NCBI GenBank assembly: GCA_002690925.1
Contig: NZGD01000082.1
Coordinates: 1 to 43,024, forward strand
Reading direction: 5' to 3'
DNA from: Rhodopirellula sp.
GTDB lineage: Bacteria > Planctomycetota > Planctomycetia > Pirellulales > Pirellulaceae
Length of the DNA: 43,024 bases
Shown here: positions 1-8,300 of the stretch, in pieces
Layout of the letters: each line of letters starts with the position of its first letter
How positions within the stretch are numbered: position 1 is the stretch's first letter
Program-made: the position numbers and the translations under genes
Notes under the pieces: model-generated
Told to the model about the DNA's origin: nothing
The model's database searches: none
What the model saw: the letters and a program-made list of their open reading frames with translations, nothing else

Positions 1-81
1 GGGCTGTGGCGGAACTGGCAGACGCGCTGGATTTAGGATCCAGTTCCTTCGGGAGTGCAGGTTCAATTCCTGTCAGCCCCA
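1..81 (+). tRNA. tRNA-Leu (anticodon UAG), first base outside window
   Basis: The sequence folds as a class II tRNA. The 3' acceptor strand CAGCCCC (74-80) pairs with GGGCTG at 1-6, so one 5' G lies before the window. The anticodon stem is CTGGA (27-31) with TCCAG (39-43). The seven-base loop places TAG at 34-36, which reads CUA/CUN leucine codons. A short variable arm CTTCGGG follows, then a T arm with loop TTCAATT. The discriminator is A81 and CCA is not encoded (ACTC follows). The GCGGAAxTGGxAGACGC D-arm signature is typical of bacterial leucine tRNA. Confidence 0.95.
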
Positions 82-531
82 CTCGATTCCGAACTTTCTC
101 AAGGCATGACATTGGTGAGCAATGTGAAACGTTGCGGCCAAAAATGCCGTTTAGTGGTGGTATCGCCCCCATCAAAATGCATTTGGGCGGTCCGAGAGGG
201 GCTGAGACGTAAAGTCGTGGCACCAAGTCATTGACCAAACGCGGGTCTGCAAATACATTCAGTCCCTAATTGACGTGTTTTTGGGCCGTTGACGTGACAT
301 TTCGGTCACATCCTTAGCTTTTCGTTGTGCAGATAACATCACACTCTCTCCTAGTTTCAGTGTGATCGCGACGCTCAGCCCTGATCCCCGCTTGGTGAAT
401 ACCTTTGACGCGAAGATCGAAAGATCCCCCGCTCAGAGTTCGCTCACTTCTCGGAGATTGGAAGCCCAACGCACATGACTGGTCCAACACGAAACGTAAC
501 ACACTGTTCAAGGCTTCTTCAGAGAGCAACC
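82..531. other. Intergenic region between tRNA-Leu and ppdK
   Basis: There is no convincing gene in these 450 bases. The region holds a doublet TTGACGTG (270-277 and 289-296), a short inverted repeat GTGAC/GTCAC (294-309) and a clean inverted repeat at 338-366. No well-spaced -35/-10 pair was found by eye. An ATG at 475 is in frame with ppdK but would add 19 residues unlike the family. Confidence 0.5.
338..366. promoter_or_regulatory. Inverted repeat in the ppdK leader (possible operator or hairpin)
   Basis: ATCACACT (338-345) is the exact reverse complement of AGTGTGAT (359-366), with a 13-base spacer. The arms lie 166 bases before the chosen ppdK start. There is no T-run, so a terminator is unlikely. 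A dyad operator or an mRNA hairpin are both possible. No factor can be named. Confidence 0.3.
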
Positions 532-3174
532 ATGGCCACACAAAAGATGGTTTATTACTTCGGCAAGAAAAAAACCGAAGGTAAAGGCAAAAGCAAAATT
601 CTCCTTGGTGGTAAAGGCACCAATCTGGCGGAAATGACTTCTATCGGGTTGCCTGTTCCTCCAGGTTTCACCATCACTACAGAGGTCTGTGATTCCTTCT
701 ACAAAGCGGGCGAGAAATTGCCAGCTGGTTTGATGGATCAGGTCAACAAAGCGGTGAGTTTGCTCGAGAAGGAGTTAGGGAAAAAGTTTGGTGATGACGC
801 TAACCCGTTGTTGGTAAGTGTCCGCAGCGGTGCTGCTGTCAGTATGCCCGGCATGATGAATACGATTCTGAACTTGGGCTTGAACGACAAGGCAACGCAA
901 GGTCTGGCCAAGGCGACCAAGAATGAGCGTTTTGCTTACGACGCTTACCGTCGTTTGATCAACATGTTTGGCGATGTTGTGATGGGAATGGACCATCATG
1001 TTTTCGAGAGTGCTTTCAACAAAGTCAAGAAGAAGTACAAAGTAACAGACGACACGGAGGTGCCAGCCGAGGGTCTTAAGCAGCTCTGCGAAGACTATAA
1101 AGCTGTTTACAAAAAGCATACGGGACAGGCTTTCCCGCAAAGCCCGTTGAAACAATTGGAATTGTCGATCATGGCCGTTTTCGGGTCATGGAACACATCG
1201 CGTGCTGTGAGGTATCGCGAAATCGAAGGTATTCGAGGATTGCTCGGAACCGCTGTTAACGTGCAGTCAATGGTTTACGGAAACATGGGAGACGACTCGG
1301 GAACGGGAGTTGCCTTCACTCGAAATCCAAATACAGGCGAGAACAAGTTTTTTGGTGAGTTCCTGATCAATGCTCAGGGCGAAGATGTGGTGGCCGGTAT
1401 CCGTACTCCACAGCCCGTAGCTGAGATGACCAAGTGGAATCGTAAAGTCTACAAAGAGCTGCTTGCGATCAAGAAAGTTCTGGAAGATCACTACTGTGAA
1501 ATGCAGGACATCGAGTTCACGATTGAGCGTGGCACGTTGTTTATGCTGCAGACACGAACTGGAAAACGAACTGGTGTTGCTGCCGTCAAAATCGCCTGCG
1601 ACATGGTCAAAGAAAAATTGATCGACCAAAAAGAAGCCGTTCTTCGCGTCCCTCCCAATGACCTCACTCAACTGCTGCTGCCAAGTTTCAAGCCGACAGC
1701 TCGCAACGCTGCGGACGTTTTAACACGCGGTCTGCCTGCTTCCCCTGGAGCTTCCGTGGGGCGGCTTGCCTTCAGCGCTGAAGAAGCACGCGAGCGTGCC
1801 GAGGCTGGTGAATCTGTGATTCTTGTTAGAAAAGAAACCAGTCCAGAAGACGTCGATGGAATGAATGCCGCCTCCGGAATTCTGACTAGCACAGGTGGCA
1901 TGACTAGCCACGCCGCTGTTGTGGCACGTGGTTGGGGCAAGTGCTGTGTCGCAGGTGCCGGTGACGTTGAAATCAATGAAAAAGCAAGGAAAATCAAGGT
2001 TGATGGCCGAACCTTTGGCATCAAAGACTTGGTCAGCCTTGATGGCACAACTGGTGAGGTGATGGCGGGTGAAGTGGAAACACAAGAGCCTAAACTGTCT
2101 GGAGACTTTGCCAAATTGATGAAGTGGGCTGACGAGTACCGGACACTCGATGTACGTACCAATGCGGATTCGCCTGCCGACAGCAAGCGAGCTCGTGAGT
2201 TTGGTGCCAAAGGGATTGGCCTTTGCCGAACCGAGCATATGTTCTTTGAGTCAGATCGAATCATTCACATGCGATCCATGATTCTTGCAGAAACCGAAAA
2301 GGATCGGCGTGCCGCGTTGAAGAAGCTTCTGCCTTTCCAACGGAAAGACTTCGAAGGCATCTTCAAAGCAATGAATGGTCTGCCCGTGACTGTTCGTTTG
2401 CTTGATCCACCCCTTCATGAGTTCCTGCCGCACGAACCGGCCGCACAGAAGGCAATGGCGAAAGAGTTGGGAGTGAAGCCTGCAGAAATCGTCAAGCGAG
2501 CCGAAGCGTTGCACGAAGCCAATCCCATGCTCGGTCATCGTGGTTGTCGCTTGAGCGTTACCTATCCGGAAATTTTGGAAATGCAGGTGCGGGCGATTGT
2601 TGAAGCCGCCATCAATTGTGCCAAGAAAAGTATCAAGGCACATCCTGAAATCATGATCCCATTGGTCGGTACCGCGGCAGAGCTGAAACTGTTGCGAACG
2701 AAAGTGGAAGAAACAATCGCTGCTACCAAGACTTCCAAAAAGTATACCGGCAAGCTTGATATCACGATCGGAACCATGATAGAGATTCCTCGCGCTGCCT
2801 TGACTGCTGATGAAGTAGCCGAATCGGCTGACTTCTTCAGTTTTGGTACCAACGACCTGACGCAGATGACGTTTGGTTACAGCCGTGACGATATCAATAC
2901 TTTCTTGCCGGATTATCTGTCACAAGACATCCTGCCAGTTGACCCTTTCCAATCGCTTGATCAAACGGGTGTTGGGCAGTTGGTCGACATGGGAGTCAAG
3001 AAAGGTCGGAGCTCGAAGAAAGACCTCAAGGTCGGCATTTGTGGCGAACATGGTGGTGATCCAGATTCCATTGATTTCTGTCATCGTGTCGGGTTGAATT
3101 ACGTAAGTTGCAGCCCGTTCCGCGTTCCGATCGCTCGCTTGGCTGCTGCTCAGGCTGCGTTGCGGAATGGCTGA
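532..3174 (+). CDS. ppdK: Pyruvate, phosphate dikinase
   Basis: The enzyme interconverts pyruvate + ATP + Pi with phosphoenolpyruvate + AMP + PPi in the cytoplasm, linking glycolysis and gluconeogenesis. The 880-residue product matches the usual family length. The N-terminal ATP-grasp region starts MVYYFGKKK and contains LLGGKGTNLAEM. The swivelling phosphohistidine domain has TGGMTSHAAVVAR with the catalytic His at residue 460. The C-terminal PEP-binding barrel has VGICGEHGGDP with the catalytic Cys at residue 837. The reading frame is open from ATG 475, but those 19 extra residues do not look like the family. ATG 532 gives the normal N-terminus, although its ribosome site (AGAGAG) is poor. 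A terminator-like hairpin follows at 3283-3312, so the gene is probably transcribed alone. Confidence 0.97.
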   Translation: MATQKMVYYFGKKKTEGKGKSKILLGGKGTNLAEMTSIGLPVPPGFTITTEVCDSFYKAGEKLPAGLMDQVNKAVSLLEKELGKKFGDDANPLLVSVRSGAAVSMPGMMNTILNLGLNDKATQGLAKATKNERFAYDAYRRLINMFGDVVMGMDHHVFESAFNKVKKKYKVTDDTEVPAEGLKQLCEDYKAVYKKHTGQAFPQSPLKQLELSIMAVFGSWNTSRAVRYREIEGIRGLLGTAVNVQSMVYGNMGDDSGTGVAFTRNPNTGENKFFGEFLINAQGEDVVAGIRTPQPVAEMTKWNRKVYKELLAIKKVLEDHYCEMQDIEFTIERGTLFMLQTRTGKRTGVAAVKIACDMVKEKLIDQKEAVLRVPPNDLTQLLLPSFKPTARNAADVLTRGLPASPGASVGRLAFSAEEARERAEAGESVILVRKETSPEDVDGMNAASGILTSTGGMTSHAAVVARGWGKCCVAGAGDVEINEKARKIKVDGRTFGIKDLVSLDGTTGEVMAGEVETQEPKLSGDFAKLMKWADEYRTLDVRTNADSPADSKRAREFGAKGIGLCRTEHMFFESDRIIHMRSMILAETEKDRRAALKKLLPFQRKDFEGIFKAMNGLPVTVRLLDPPLHEFLPHEPAAQKAMAKELGVKPAEIVKRAEALHEANPMLGHRGCRLSVTYPEILEMQVRAIVEAAINCAKKSIKAHPEIMIPLVGTAAELKLLRTKVEETIAATKTSKKYTGKLDITIGTMIEIPRAALTADEVAESADFFSFGTNDLTQMTFGYSRDDINTFLPDYLSQDILPVDPFQSLDQTGVGQLVDMGVKKGRSSKKDLKVGICGEHGGDPDSIDFCHRVGLNYVSCSPFRVPIARLAAAQAALRNG

Positions 3175-3190
3175 ACTTGATCCGTGTGTA

Positions 3191-3218
3191 TCGTTCATCG
3201 GATACGTCCGGTGAACGA
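3191..3218 (+). other. Hairpin downstream of ppdK without T-run
   Basis: TCGTTCATCGG (3191-3201) pairs with CCGGTGAACGA (3208-3218) over 11 positions with one G-T and a 6-base loop, 16 bases after the ppdK stop. No T-run follows. It may protect the 3' end of the mRNA or take part in termination together with the next hairpin. Confidence 0.4.
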
Positions 3219-3282
3219 CTGGTTTGTGCGGTGCGAATTTGATCGGTTGCCGTACATGAGTACGAGAATGTCTTGGAATATC

Positions 3283-3312
3283 AAAGCCCCAGCCAGTTTG
3301 GATGGGGCTTTT
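3283..3312 (+). terminator. Probable intrinsic terminator between ppdK and the TPR gene
   Basis: AAAGCCCCA (3283-3291) pairs perfectly with TGGGGCTTT (3303-3311) around an 11-base loop and ends in four T. The T-run is short, so termination may be partial. It lies 24 bases before the next start codon. Confidence 0.55.
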
Positions 3313-3335
3313 CAAATCCTGAATGAGATCTATCA

Positions 3336-3665
3336 ATGAGCGACTTGCACGCCCGATACAACGATGTCGAAAAAGAAATCGATGCCGAGAATTTTGAGGA
3401 AGCGATTACTGGTTTGACGGCGATCGTTGAAGAGGATGCTGGCTTCGTCCTCGCGCACTTGGCATTGGCGCGCGTCTACACGAAAACCGGACAACACGAT
3501 CTTGCGATTCAGCATGCTGAGAAAGTTTGTGAACTGGAGCCCACTGACTCCTTCAATTTCACTGCCCTCAGCGTGACTTACCAGCGTGCCTGGGCCGGAA
3601 CTGAAGATCAGCAGTACATTGCGAAGGCTGAGGAAGCGATGGCCAAAGCTCATGCCATGGGATGA
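3336..3665 (+). CDS. Small tetratricopeptide-repeat protein
   Basis: This is a 109-residue cytoplasmic protein with no signal peptide or membrane segment. It is built of about two to two and a half TPR-like helical hairpins. Residues about 12-45 (FEEAITGLTAIVEEDAGFVLAH, in the first unit) and about 46-80 (ALARVYTKTGQHDLAIQHAE) show the alternating A/G/L pattern and the ALARVY...G..DLAI..AE core of the repeat. Such proteins act as protein-binding scaffolds; the partner cannot be told from sequence. The ATG at 3336 has only a weak upstream GAGAT. The gene follows ppdK after a terminator-like hairpin, so it may depend on read-through or on its own promoter. Confidence 0.75.
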   Translation: MSDLHARYNDVEKEIDAENFEEAITGLTAIVEEDAGFVLAHLALARVYTKTGQHDLAIQHAEKVCELEPTDSFNFTALSVTYQRAWAGTEDQQYIAKAEEAMAKAHAMG

Positions 3666-3843
3666 GCTTTGGGGAGGAGCTGGACGTGAAAATTATTCGT
3701 ATTAGCTAGCAAAATACCGCTTTTTGTGACCACGGGGTCCCAGGAGGTGAATTGCTGCTTCAAAACGTCGCAGTTATCCATCCGATTCGCTGCGGGTTAA
3801 CCCCAGCAGGCTGAATTTTACAGCTCTGTTACACAGGGTTGCG

Positions 3844-3878
3844 GTATCGGTGACAGAGAATCCGCTCGGTTCCGATAC
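3844..3878. promoter_or_regulatory. Inverted repeat upstream of the desaturase
   Basis: GTATCGG (3844-3850) and CCGATAC (3872-3878) are exact reverse complements separated by 21 bases, about 60 bases before the desaturase start. It may be an operator half-site pair. The match is short and could be chance. Confidence 0.2.
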
Positions 3879-3940
3879 ACTGCCACCCACGCCGTGCGGC
3901 TCAGGAACGTTGCACGGTCGTTTTTTTCCAGGAGTACCGT

Positions 3941-4918
3941 ATGTCAACCGTCGTTGCACCCACCCAAGACAATACCCGCGCACCTCGACCATCCGAGTCT
4001 GCCGGCGAACCGAAGAAGAAAAAAGATGTGGGGCCGACCACAGAAGATCGAAAGAGATCGAGCAATCTGAGCTTTTGGGCGATTGGCTGGCTCAGCTTTG
4101 CACATCTCGTTGTATTCGGGTTTGCCTACGCCACTTTTTCTTGGACCGGTCTGGCTGTCATGTTGGTGCTGCATTGGGTCACAGGCAGTTTGGGAATTTG
4201 CCTTGGCTATCATCGCTTGCTGACGCACACCGGCATGAAGACTTATGGTTGGGTTCGGTACACGTTTGCAACGATTGGGATGCTGGCAGGTGAAGGTTCT
4301 CCATTGGATTGGGTTGCCGATCACCGTAAGCACCACGCGTGTAGTGATCAGGAAGGGGATCCGCATACGCCCAACGACGGTGGTTTTTGGAGCCACATGA
4401 GTTGGTTGGCTTTCCACACGCACAATGGTGACCGAAAAGGCTATTTGCAGCGTTGGGCACCAGACTTGTACAAGGAACGAGGGATGCGTTTGATGGATAT
4501 CCTGTTTCTGCCCGCCCACATTGCGGTTGGTGCGATCTTATTCGCAGTGGGATACTGGATGGATGACTTTGCGATGGGATGTTCTCTGCTGGTTTGGGGC
4601 ATGTTTGTACGATTGGTTTTGGTGTTGCACGCGACATGGTTGGTCAACAGCGCATCGCACATGTTTGGTTACCGGAATTACGAAACAACCGATGACAGCC
4701 GTAATAATCCTTTGGTTGCTGTCGTTGCGTACGGTGAGGGCTGGCACAATAACCACCACGCCTACCCACGTATGGCCAAACATGGACATAAGTGGTGGGA
4801 GTTTGATATCACCTGGCAGGCGATTCGTCTGATGCGTGCGACAGGGTTGATGTGGGATGTCGTCGACTACCGAACGGCTGCTGAAAAGAAAGAACGTGAG
4901 CAGGCCACTGCAACGTAG
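3941..4918 (+). CDS. Membrane fatty acid desaturase (delta-9 / stearoyl-CoA desaturase type)
   Basis: This is a di-iron integral membrane enzyme that introduces a cis double bond in acyl chains for membrane lipids. The 325-residue product carries the three histidine boxes of the family: HRLLTH (91-96), HRKHH (128-132) and HNNHH (269-273), plus the conserved His240 in NSASHMFG. Hydrophobic spans at about 45-85 and 185-235 give the usual four-helix layout. The first 42 residues are hydrophilic, with a KKKKD cluster, and precede the conserved core; they look like a lineage-specific cytoplasmic extension. The start ATG has a strong AGGAG site (3930-3934) six bases upstream. Gene and strong terminator form a single-gene unit. 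Exact regiospecificity cannot be read from sequence. Confidence 0.93.
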   Translation: MSTVVAPTQDNTRAPRPSESAGEPKKKKDVGPTTEDRKRSSNLSFWAIGWLSFAHLVVFGFAYATFSWTGLAVMLVLHWVTGSLGICLGYHRLLTHTGMKTYGWVRYTFATIGMLAGEGSPLDWVADHRKHHACSDQEGDPHTPNDGGFWSHMSWLAFHTHNGDRKGYLQRWAPDLYKERGMRLMDILFLPAHIAVGAILFAVGYWMDDFAMGCSLLVWGMFVRLVLVLHATWLVNSASHMFGYRNYETTDDSRNNPLVAVVAYGEGWHNNHHAYPRMAKHGHKWWEFDITWQAIRLMRATGLMWDVVDYRTAAEKKEREQATAT

Positions 4919-4962
4919 GCTGTGAATCTGCAGGTATCGTAGGGGAAAAGAATCGACTAGCT

Positions 4963-4994
4963 AATCGGTCGCCGCAAGGCGACCGATTTTTTTT
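4963..4994 (+). terminator. Intrinsic terminator of the desaturase gene
   Basis: AATCGGTCGCC (4963-4973) pairs perfectly with GGCGACCGATT (4978-4988) around a GCAA tetraloop, and the 3' arm runs into eight T (4987-4994). This is a textbook intrinsic terminator located 44 bases after the stop codon. Confidence 0.95.
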
Positions 4995-5048
4995 GCTATC
5001 AAGCGAATGCCTTTGCAAGAATAATTTCAAAAGAAATCACAATCTCTG

Positions 5049-5078
5049 TTGACAGGCATGCTTGAAAAGGATTATTCC
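5049..5078 (+). promoter_or_regulatory. Weak candidate sigma70-type promoter for the secretin
   Basis: A consensus -35 TTGACA (5049-5054) is followed after 18 bases by TATTCC (5073-5078), which matches only the first half of TATAAT. A 16-base spacer would give ATTATT. The -35 is perfect but the -10 is poor, so this is a tentative call. Confidence 0.3.
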
Positions 5079-5128
5079 CGCTTCAAACCAAGATCCTTCT
5101 CACCCGAATTCCACGATGACATTGTGGA

Positions 5129-5149
5129 TTGCACCACGGACTGGTGCAA
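5129..5149. promoter_or_regulatory. Inverted repeat in the secretin leader
   Basis: TTGCACCA (5129-5136) and TGGTGCAA (5142-5149) form a perfect 8-bp dyad with a 5-base spacer, about 50 bases downstream of the candidate promoter. No T-run follows. An operator or a leader hairpin is possible. Confidence 0.35.
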
Positions 5150-5315
5150 ATCGGTTGGGAAGTGTGAAAAGGAATTACCGGCTGAACCGATCAGCTAAAT
5201 GATGGACTGCATCGAAGGAAGTTGTTTGAACGTGAGTTTCCGTGTTGGATACTCGCGTTTGGATGGCGGACTGATTGCGATCCTGAATTGACTAATTGAA
5301 AGTCTCACCGCGAAG

Positions 5316-5323
5316 AAGGAGAG
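5316..5323 (+). promoter_or_regulatory. Ribosome binding site that decides the secretin start
   Basis: AAGGAGAG sits five bases before TTG 5329 and inside the reading frame of the alternative TTG 5296. It favours 5329, which also puts the signal peptide directly at the N-terminus. Confidence 0.6.
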
Positions 5324-5328
5324 TCGCG

Positions 5329-8300
5329 TTGAACCGTCTCGTACTCGCACACGGTCCCCGTCTTGCATGCTTAGCCGCGACTTGGCTAATGCTAACAGCA
5401 GACGTGTCAGCTCAGATCCAGATGCCGTCCGATGGCGGGCCTCCATCTGTTACGCCTACTGCCACACCTCAGGTGATGCCGCAACCGACGCTAGCGTCGG
5501 CTCAGCAATTACTAGCAGGTGTGCGAACGGCACTCATTAAAAAGGACTACCATACGGCAGTCCAGTCTTACCGTCGTGTCACGGCGATGTCGGGCAATCT
5601 ACCTCAGATAGCAGATGAAGTTGGCAAGCTTCGGGCCCAACTGCTTGCGATCGGCATTGACGGAGCATTGCTTTCGTTACCGCCGAAACCGCCAGCAAAA
5701 CCGCTTGAAGGTGTGGCCAGCGCACAGCCGTTGGGGGGACCTGTTCTCGCGGGTGCCAATATCACCAATCGCAAGCAGGAAGCACTGCGATTGGTTGCCA
5801 TCGGCAGGGCATCTTTGGATCGTGGTGACATACCGACAGCGGTAGCGGTCGCAAGGCAAGCGGAAGCACTCAACGTTCCTGAGAAGGACTTCGCTCCGGG
5901 TGAACCTCGCGTCTGGCAGCTATTGCTCGACGCAGAGTCAGCAGCTCGACGGAGTGGTGTTCGCTTGACATCAGGAGCGGAGCCATTGGCGAAGCAGGCA
6001 GCCACATCGGGGCCAGCCGTCAATCCGGTTCAAGCAGCACTTGCGATGACGGAAGCTGATGAGAGTAGCAGTGTCGCTCAAACACCTTTCAACGTGCAGG
6101 CTCAGAGCAAAGGAACGCCGCCGGCGAGCTCCAATGTCAAGCCTGTTCAAGCCATCGCGCCCATCGCGGGACAGCAGGCACAACAGCCAAATCATGCTCA
6201 GACGAATCTTGCTGAAGGGCTTGATGCTCTCGGACGTGGTGATACCGCTGTGGCTCGAGCTAAGTTCCGCGAAGCCTGGAAACATGAGTCAGACCTGACC
6301 TTGGCCGAACGGAACCAGTTGAAAGACAAACTGACTCTGTTGCAGCCCAAGCGGCTTACTCCGCAGACGAGTACGCCTCCGGAGGACATGACGGCGATTC
6401 AGCGTGCCGAGTTAGCTGAGCAGGATCGCACTCGACGCCTTTTTCGCGAAGTGACGGCTGAGTTGGCCAAAGCTGAGCAGATCAAGGAAACAGCACCACT
6501 GGATGCTCTTGATGAGTTGGAGAGACTGCGAAGACGGGTCGATGGTTCTGAGCTCAGCGATCAAGGTAAGCGTTCGATGGCCATGATGGTTGATCGCGCG
6601 ATCGGTGATCAGAAACAGTTCATTCAGGCAAATCGGGCCAAAATTGATCTCGAGCTGCAGAATGATGCGGTTCGAGCTGAGATGGCCACTGAGCAAGCCA
6701 AGAATCTTGTCATTGATGAGGAAGTGTCATCTCTGGTGCGTTCGTTTAATGATCTGATCAAAGATCGACGCTACCAGGAAGCAGAAATCATTGCCAAGCA
6801 GGTTCAGGAATTGAAACCTGATGACCCGATTGCTGTCAGCATGTTCCATACCAGTCGAATGGGAACACGCCTGATGATTGATCAGGAGGTTCGTGACAGA
6901 AAGGAACTCGCATTCCTTGACACAATGATTGATGTAGACCGATCCGCGGTTGCCATTGATCCGCAACTGCCATTGACCATGCCTGATGCTCGCGATTGGG
7001 AGGCTCTCTCAAGACTACGCTTGCAGGATGCAAACAACGGCGAGAGCCGTCTGAGTCAAGCAGAGCAGGAGATCCAGCAGAAACTAATCACCTCTGTCAG
7101 CATCAAATATGCAAATCGCCCCCTCGGTGAAGTCATAGATGAGTTGTCAGCGGTGACCGGTGTACCAATGGTGCTGGACATGCGAGCCCTTAATGCGGTT
7201 CGCGTGACCACTGACACTCCTGTCACGTTGCAGCTTCCGGGCAGCATCAAACTCAAGAGTGCGCTCAACTTGATTCTCAATAGTCTTGAATTGACGTACG
7301 TCATCGAGAATGACGTGTTGTCAATCACCAGTCTCGAGGCAAAACGCTCGAAGGTTTATCCTCGAACTTACCGCGTGACTGATCTGGTGACACCGATTCC
7401 GAACTTCAGTACCAGTTACGAAGACGGTTTGGCGGGTGCTCTGCGAGCGGCTTACCAGATGACGAATCCTCAGGCCAATGTTCAGGTGATGCCCGTTTCC
7501 ATGACTGACCTTGGAAACGGCATGGCCGGCGGTGCTGGGGGAATGAACTCGAATGTTCTTGGGCAATACAACCCATTGGGTTCTCAAGGTGGATTCGGAA
7601 TGAACAATCCTCCCATGGGTGGCGGTGCTGCCGGTGGTGGTTCGTTCGCTGACTTCCAAAGTTTGATGGATCTGATCCAAACGACGATCGTTCCTGATAC
7701 TTGGGAGGCCTTGGGTGGTCCCAGTTCGATGTCGCCATATCCTCAGAATTTGAGTCTTGTGATCAGCACGACTAGTGATGTTCACGATCAGATTGCCGAT
7801 CTGCTTGAGTCATTGCGACGACTGCAGAACTTGCAAATTACAATTGAAGTTCGCTTCATTACTCTGTCGGATACCTTTGCTGAACAGATAGGTGTCGACT
7901 TTCAGGTTCAGTTCGATGATCGGGCTAAGACCTTGCCTACCGACAGCGGTGGACCAAGTGTTGTGATTGGTTGGGACGGGGTTAATGGTGTCGCTACGCC
8001 AGACCTGGACATCACCCTTAACAATCAGAGTTTCGGTTTGGCACCACCCTTTGGTGCGGAAACCGTGACTAACGCCTCAACCATTGGCTTTGCGATTTTG
8101 AGCGACATTGAAGCGTTCTTCTTCTTGCAAGCTGCTCAGGCGGATAACCGTAATAACGTGATGCAGGCTCCAAAAGTTACTCTGTTTGATGGTCAACTGG
8201 CAACAATCAGTGACCAGACGCAGGTACCTTTTGTGACCAGTATCACGCCTGTTGTCGGTGACTTCGCTGTTGCACAGCAACCTGTCATCGTGGTTCTGAA

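Larger units (their letters stand above)
4995..5328. other. Leader region of the secretin gene
   Basis: No gene is supported in these 334 bases. They contain a perfect TTGACA (5049-5054) but only weak -10 candidates, an 8-bp inverted repeat at 5129-5149, and the ribosome site of the secretin at 5316-5323. Confidence 0.5.

Noticed and set aside
6..212. Short frame starting inside the tRNA
   Set aside because: It begins within the tRNA body and has no ribosome site or conserved sequence.
270..320. TTGACGTG doublet upstream of ppdK as tandem -35 boxes
   Set aside because: Neither copy has a recognisable -10 at 16-18 bases, so a promoter call is not supported.
475..531. Longer ppdK start at ATG 475
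   Set aside because: The 19 added residues do not resemble the family N-terminus, which begins at the MATQKMVYYFG start.
1668..2264. Antisense frame of about 200 codons within ppdK
   Set aside because: It overlaps the swivelling domain of a clear enzyme on the other strand and shows no family resemblance.
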